Assembly (NCBI RefSeq): GCF_042767895.1
Contig: NC_091588.1
Location: 4,811,718 to 4,834,217, forward strand
DNA length: 22,500 nucleotides
Source of the DNA: Penaeus vannamei
Lineage: Eukaryota > Arthropoda > Malacostraca > Decapoda > Penaeidae
Direction of reading: 5' to 3'
Shown here: positions 1 through 6,500 of the stretch, in pieces
How positions within the stretch are numbered: position 1 is the stretch's first letter
Layout of the letters: the number at the start of each line of letters is the position of its first letter
The notes under the pieces: model-generated
Told to the model about the DNA's origin: nothing
The model's input: only the letters and a program-made list of their open reading frames with translations
Database searches by the model: none
Translations under genes and position numbers: made by a program

Positions 1-487
1 ATGATTCTTGAGAAATACATCATTTATTGATAAATGCATGGTAGATTATTCTTGATAGATACATAGCATGATAATTTGTGATATTCTGAACATATTATTT
101 GATACTTCTAGTAATATAGCTGTAGTATGTGTTTATTTATGTATAAAAGCATATAAAAATATGTATATACATATATGATGTTTCTACAATAATATATAGA
201 TGTATGTTGATCTACCCTTGTTGTTACTTTTTGGAAAATATTTGAGGCCCCACTTTAAAAGTATACAAAAAGGATAGTTGTACAAATTAATTGATTTATG
301 ATAAATATGTCTCTTGCATTTACTTGGATGATATGAATAGGGAAATGTTTTAAATGAATTTTATATATATATGTATAATGGCAATTTTATAATCTACCCA
401 TCTGTATGTATATTTCTTGATTTTTATGTTGTATGTTCATTCATCCATCTTATAACCCACAACTGATAATGACATTAATTCCTGCAG
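1..487 (+). other. AT-rich sequence upstream of the first visible exon, probably intron
   Basis: No coding signal is visible. The stretch is strongly AT-rich with short TA/TG runs. It ends in a usable splice acceptor (pyrimidine-poor but with CCTGCAG directly before 488), so it is most simply the 3' part of an ANKZF1 intron whose upstream exon lies outside the window. A promoter is not evident. Confidence 0.55.
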
Positions 488-578
488 ATTGTGCCACTGC
501 TTGCTGGGATTCGCATTGCAGAAGGCAGTGCAGAGTACGATGAAGTTGCAACCCAGTCTATGGCATCACCAAGCAAAG
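488..578 (+). CDS. ANKZF1: ANKZF1 first visible coding exon (N-terminal linker)
   Basis: Acceptor CCTGCAG lies before 488 and donor GTATGT follows 578. The exon gives 30 codons plus one base in the frame that joins the zinc-finger exon; it begins IVPLLAGIRIAEGS. A second frame is also open across the exon, so the frame rests on the junction with 879 rather than on this exon alone. It is poorly conserved, as expected for the N terminus of this family. An ATG at 560 is in frame but is unlikely to be the start. Confidence 0.7.
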
Positions 579-3500
579 GTATGTGAACAGGCCGTACCTA
601 AAGATTTTCGTATGAGCGTTTAGTTCTGTAATACAAATACTACGAAGTGGGGAAGTTTCTTCTCTTTTTGTCTTGATAGTTTTTTTACTTACGTGTTCAC
701 AAAGTAAAGAAAGGAAACATTCTCTGCAGTTTGACATTGTTCTAAAAATATAGTGTATTGAATTTGTCCTACGGGTTATACATCTAAGGAAAAACATGAA
801 TATAGTTATTATTACCTCATTTTACAGATATTTTACCATTACTCCCCTAATTCTTTCCTTAATCATGCTCCACCGCAGAACACTGTGCCATCGGCCTACC
901 CATGTTCAGTCCTAGTGTCCCCAGCACGGCCTCTGAGTCACAGTGCTCACTTTGCCAAGTTACATTTGCTAGCCGTGAGGAGCAAGTCGGTCATTACCGC
1001 TTGGACTGGCATCGTTGCAACCTCCAGAGGTCCTTGGCTGGCAAACCCCCACTCTCTGAGGAACAGTTCTTGCAAGATATGAGTGAGTATTTTTTACGGT
1101 GAAGAGTGATTTGTTTTCCATTTCATAGAGTGGTACATTTTCTATATTTCTGGGTGATTTATTTTACCCAGACTTTGTGGGGAAGGTAAGCTTATATATA
1201 GTTCATGGTTTTCATCCTTCATTATGATTCTTTTCTTGAATATGAGAATTAAACAGTTAGAAAATGGAAATTGCTGTTTGTTGCTGTTCAACCCATTTGC
1301 CATATTTTTCTGAAACAGACAGACAGACAGACATAAAGGCAGAGAGATAAATACTGAGGTACAAGAGATCATGTTCCTACCTTGCTTTAAAAAAAAAAGA
1401 AAAAAGAAAAGAAAAGAAAAAAATTTATATTGATTTTTTCTTTTAGGTGATGTGTCAAGCTTATCGGGATCGGATGACGATGATGAGGAGGAGGGGGAGG
1501 AAGGCAAAGAATCCCCTGATGAAGGTAAATGTATACTTGATGATGTAAATACAAGTTGTAATGTTTCTGAATAAAGCCAAGTTATAGATATTATCTCTAA
1601 CTTTATTTCGTTCTTTTTTTAAGGATTTTATTTCAAAGCAAATCATGTGAAAGAGTTGCTTATTCAGATAATTATCAGAAGTATATGATTTAGTTATTGA
1701 AATGGTGATTATGCTTTTATCTTATGAAAGTAATCATTCCCATATATACCCTTCTGTGATATGTCAGTATTTTCATTATGTTCTCATCTGTTTTGATAGT
1801 AAAGATTGACAATTGCTATTACAGATGTTAGTAATTCTGTACTGCGGAAACAAGCCAGAATGTTCTTCTGTAATGCAGATGGAAATGTGATATCAGTATA
1901 CAGAGCCATTTTGTTTAATAAAAAGGTCAGTAAGTGTACATGGATAATGTACTTTCATTTTCTTCATCTTTTATTGGGTAGCAGCAATATGATTTGACAA
2001 GAAAAGTAAAGTTCATTAGATTGCGTTTTTTTTTCAGCATTAAAGCTAAATGAGATGATATTAGCCCCTTATATATTAGTACACTGCTTTCTGTTTCTTA
2101 TCATTTCTCTGTTGAAATATGTTTTTAAATATTTTTTTGCAGAAAGAAATGTATGGGGAACAGGATGTTCTCCAGCGTGTGCTTGCAGCCCCCCGTAGGG
2201 TTAATGTTGCAGTTATTCTTCTTGGTGGAGGTCACTTTGCAGCAGCTGTGTTTAAAGGTATTGCATTTTATTTATTTTATTTTATTTTTATATTTTATTC
2301 TCCCCCCAGAGATGGTGGTAGTGAAATTTTATACTTTGGTATACTATACCTTAAGTGGAGGTGGGATGAAGAAGAGAAGAGGGAAGAGAGATGACAGGGA
2401 TAAAGAAAAGGGAAAATATGGAGAAACAGTGATAGGTATGATAATTTGATAGTGATTTTATCACAGCATATGAAAGAGATAGTGATATTAAAACTTATAA
2501 GTGATACTTATGATTCTATGGACATTTTTTCTGCAGTCTGTAAATGATATAAGGAAACACTGTAAATCAAATAGACACTTCCTTTGTTAACTTGATATCA
2601 GGATACCCTCATTCCTACTGTTATTTTCCATCCTTGAGAACCCATAACATAAATATTTCTTCATGAAACGGAACAGGCAGTGAGGTGATCATCCATAAGA
2701 CCTTTCACAATTACACTGTTCGAGCCAAGCAAGGAGGCAGCCAAAGCGCCAAGGATGGTCAGAGCGGCACCTCGCACCCCAAGTCCAGTGGTGCTTCGCT
2801 TAGGAGGTACAATGAGCTGTCACAGCAACAGGTGTGTTACTGTTCTCTGAGAAGATGCATGTTCTGTTTCTCTTTTTTCTGTCTGTTTCTGTGTATCTCT
2901 TTTTGTTGCTATTTTTCTGTCTCTCTCTTTGACTTGGTCTGGGTATATTTTTGAGTCTGTTTCTGTATTTATCTCATTCATTCTGTTTTTTTCCATCTGT
3001 CTTTCTGTCTCTCTCTGTGTGTCTGACTCTATTTCTTACTGTCTGTTTCTGTTTCACTAATTAGTTTCACTAATTCTATCTCTTTCCACCTTACTATTTC
3101 TTTCTGATGCACTGTAAGGAAGGTTGCCACACCAAGCTTTGTTAAAACGTCCATGGTTTTCTTAGATTATAAACCTTAAATGAATAAAGGATATTATAGG
3201 AAATATATATTTATTCCACTGCTTAACTTTGGTTCATATGATCCTCTCACATTCTGTGGTACAGAGGGTAAAGACTAAAATAAGAGAAGAAAGAGTAAAA
3301 TAAGGGAAGAAAGGAAACAGAAGATACAAATGAAAGGGGAAATGCATTATCCATTGTAAACATTTCTGTGCAGAGTCTCCACCATTAGCCAAGAGTTCTG
3401 GCTATTTCAAGGTTGATAAAATGTATTTGTTTATATATTCCTTTATCTGTTTCAGTGAATATAAAATGATTAGCTTACACATTTCTTCTCTCTTCTGCAG

Positions 3501-6500
3501 CACATCCAAGAGCTGATGGAGTCTTGGAAAACCCACCTTGAGAGGTGTGACCTAATTTTCTTCCATGCCAAGAAGCACAATCGCAAAACGCTTTTTACTG
3601 GCAAGAAACCGATCCTCAATCCGAAGGATGATCGACTAAGGACCATTCCTTTCCCCACGAAGAGGGCAAAGTTCTCTGAAGTCAAGAGAGTGTATGGGAT
3701 GCTCTTCGAAGTTCTCATTCATGGTAAGCAGAAGCAGGAGCAGTAAAGAGTAAATGAAGTCAATACTTTGGCTCTGTTGCATCTGGAGTTGGTATAGGTT
3801 TGCTTTGTAGAGTTTAGACTCAGTGAGTGTGTTTATGCTGTTAACAGTATTTGTGTTTTTGCTCTGGGAATAGTCTGGCTTACAGTTACGATATACCCAA
3901 TGAAGTCATTTAAAAAATTATCCTGTGTTTTTATATTATTGCAGTCATGGGCTAAAGTTTTTAATACATGGAGTACATAGAAATTGTTTCAATTGACCCG
4001 ATCTTATGGTTTTGTCAACAGGGACTGAAGATGAATTTAAGACAATGGTCAAGGAATCGCTTATTGGGGAGGTCAAGCCTGTCACAAAAAAGAAAAAGGA
4101 AGCAAGCCCTAAGAAGGAAACAAGTCCAAGAAAGGAGGCAAAGAAGCCCAAGAGTGAGAGAAGAAACGAGGTACCAGAACCATGCTCATCTTCCAGCGAA
4201 TCACTTGTTGATGATGAGGATGACATGGTGATGACCATGACCAAGATGTCCTTTTGCATGAGGGACATAGGGGGAGGAAAGGACTGTTCATTTGACCCTA
4301 AAACATTGAGAAAATTAGAGAGAAAAGAAAGAGAGCAACCAAGAAAGTCTAAAGAGGGTGAGTTTTGTCTTTTTCATGCCATTTTGAGAGAGGGAGAGAG
4401 GGAAGGATGAAGGGGAGTTATGAGAAAGAGAAATGTGCTCGAGAGGGTGAGTGAGTGAGCAGAAGCAGAGGAGAAGGAGGAAAAGCTTTAATGTTTAACA
4501 TGTAGCTATTGATCACCAGTTAATTTTATGCTTTTACAATTTACTCTTATTTATTCCATTCATTTATATTTTTCAATCATTGCATTTCAGGTTCCAAACA
4601 CAAAGAAGTAGTTTGGAATGAGATATATACCTCGTGCAGGACTGGTAACAAGGACCGGCTGGAGATAGCACTAAAGTTTTCTTCGCCTTCAAGTCACAAG
4701 GGTATGGACTTATTCTCTGTAATAACTATAATGATGGTTTTGTTAAATTTAAAGGGAAACTGAACTTCAAAAGGCTGCAATGTCTTCAGATTTATAATAT
4801 AAATCCTTGAGTTTAATTAATGCCTTGTGGTTTGATTTCTTTGAAGATGTATTTTTGTTGTTCTAGTGATGAAGTGGATTCCAAAGTTATTATTGTTTTC
4901 ATTTGTAGACAAAAGAAGTGATTATATATTTTGTTCTTAAAGAAAAGTGAATGTTTTATTTATTAAGATTTTTATTATTATTGAAAGTGGATATTGAAAT
5001 CATATCATTTTTATTGCAAACTTCTGAAATAAATGTGTAATTTTACTATTTTCTCTCAACAGGTAATGCACAAAACAAAGCACTCATGAACTCTCTTCAA
5101 AATGTACAGATTCCAACTGATCTGTCACTCATTACTTTTGGGAAGAAAGACCGAACTATGTTGCACATAGCAGCAGAAAGTGGACACAAAGATATTTTAT
5201 GGTAAGGCAGGCAAACCTGAAAGACTTTTGAGAGAGAGAGAGAGAGAATGAAAATGAGAGAGAGCACTAAAAGTGATCAGAAAGAAAAGACAATGATATT
5301 GATGCTGATATAGAGAATAAAACAGAGAAACAGCTGGTGTGTAACAGTATATCATTTTTTTTCTCCTTATTGCCACATATAAGGGGATTGAAAAAGAGGA
5401 TGCCTGCTTTTTTTCATTCCTTTTTTTTCTGTTTTCATCCCACCTCAATCCTTTGCTTTTGAATAGGTATCTGCTAGAACATGGTTGTGATCCAGCGGCC
5501 TCGGATAACAAGGGCAGTTTTCCATTTAATTTGTCGAAGGATAAAGAGACAAGAAATACCTTCCGTCGTTTTATGGCACAGCATCCGAAGAAGTATGACT
5601 ACAAGCAGGTAATATTGAAAATGTTGTACATGATTCTTATATATTTTGATCCTTTGGATTAATGACTATGAATTTTAATTAGAAACATGACTGGATGTAT
5701 GTGTGTGTTGAGGGGTTATTTTTTTTTTATATCATTAGGGTGGCTGACTGTATGCTATAGCAAAGATGATATAGGAATTCCTGTTTTATGTGCCCAGTGA
5801 GACCAAAAATTTGAGTTCCTAATTTAGAACCTGATCTATCGGAAGTTAAGCTAACTTATCCTAATCTAACCAAAACCAGCATAACAGAAATTAAACTAAC
5901 CCTACCCTGAACATAAAAAAAAAAAAAAATTAAGCTAGCAGAACCTAAAAAAGAGTCAAAGTAAAACTGATCTAGACTAGGCTAAACTTAATGCTCATTT
6001 ACATGATAACTTTCTATTCAAGCCATATATTGCACATTGGCTTTGTCACTAAGTGGGTAATGAATCAACTTTTGAATCAGTTTGTCTGTTGACTTGAAGA
6101 TTAATTTATTTGAAACAATAGACATCTTACCTTAATACTGTGAAATGTAACACAGTCTCTTGGAGTTTGAATCTTGTTGAAAATATTAGCTTGTCAGTGC
6201 AAATTATCATCAGTGGACTTTTGCATTCTTATTTTTATTGTTGCAATTAGATTCAGATTTTATGAGGATAAATGGTGGATGAAGATAGTGGAACTTAACA
6301 TAAATAAAAGGAAACCCAACATGCAATAATCAACTCTGATTGAGCCTAAATTTGTATAACCTGACTTAGCAAAGCCTGATCTAAACTAATCTGAATTATC
6401 CTAAACTATCCTAACTTTAGCTAACAGAGCCATGCCCAACTTAGCTCAAACAAAGTCTAAAATATTAAAGTCTTTTGCAGATTGAGACCGACATTCTGAT

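Noticed and set aside
1926..1935. Alternative donor GTAAGT at 1930
   Set aside because: It is a better consensus but would shift the frame into the next exon and lose the conserved VLRF1 core, so GTCAGT at 1926 is preferred.
3945..4291. - strand open frames of 60-107 codons
   Set aside because: Shadows of the ANKZF1 linker exon at 4022-4357; composition mirrors the Lys/Ser codons of the true strand.
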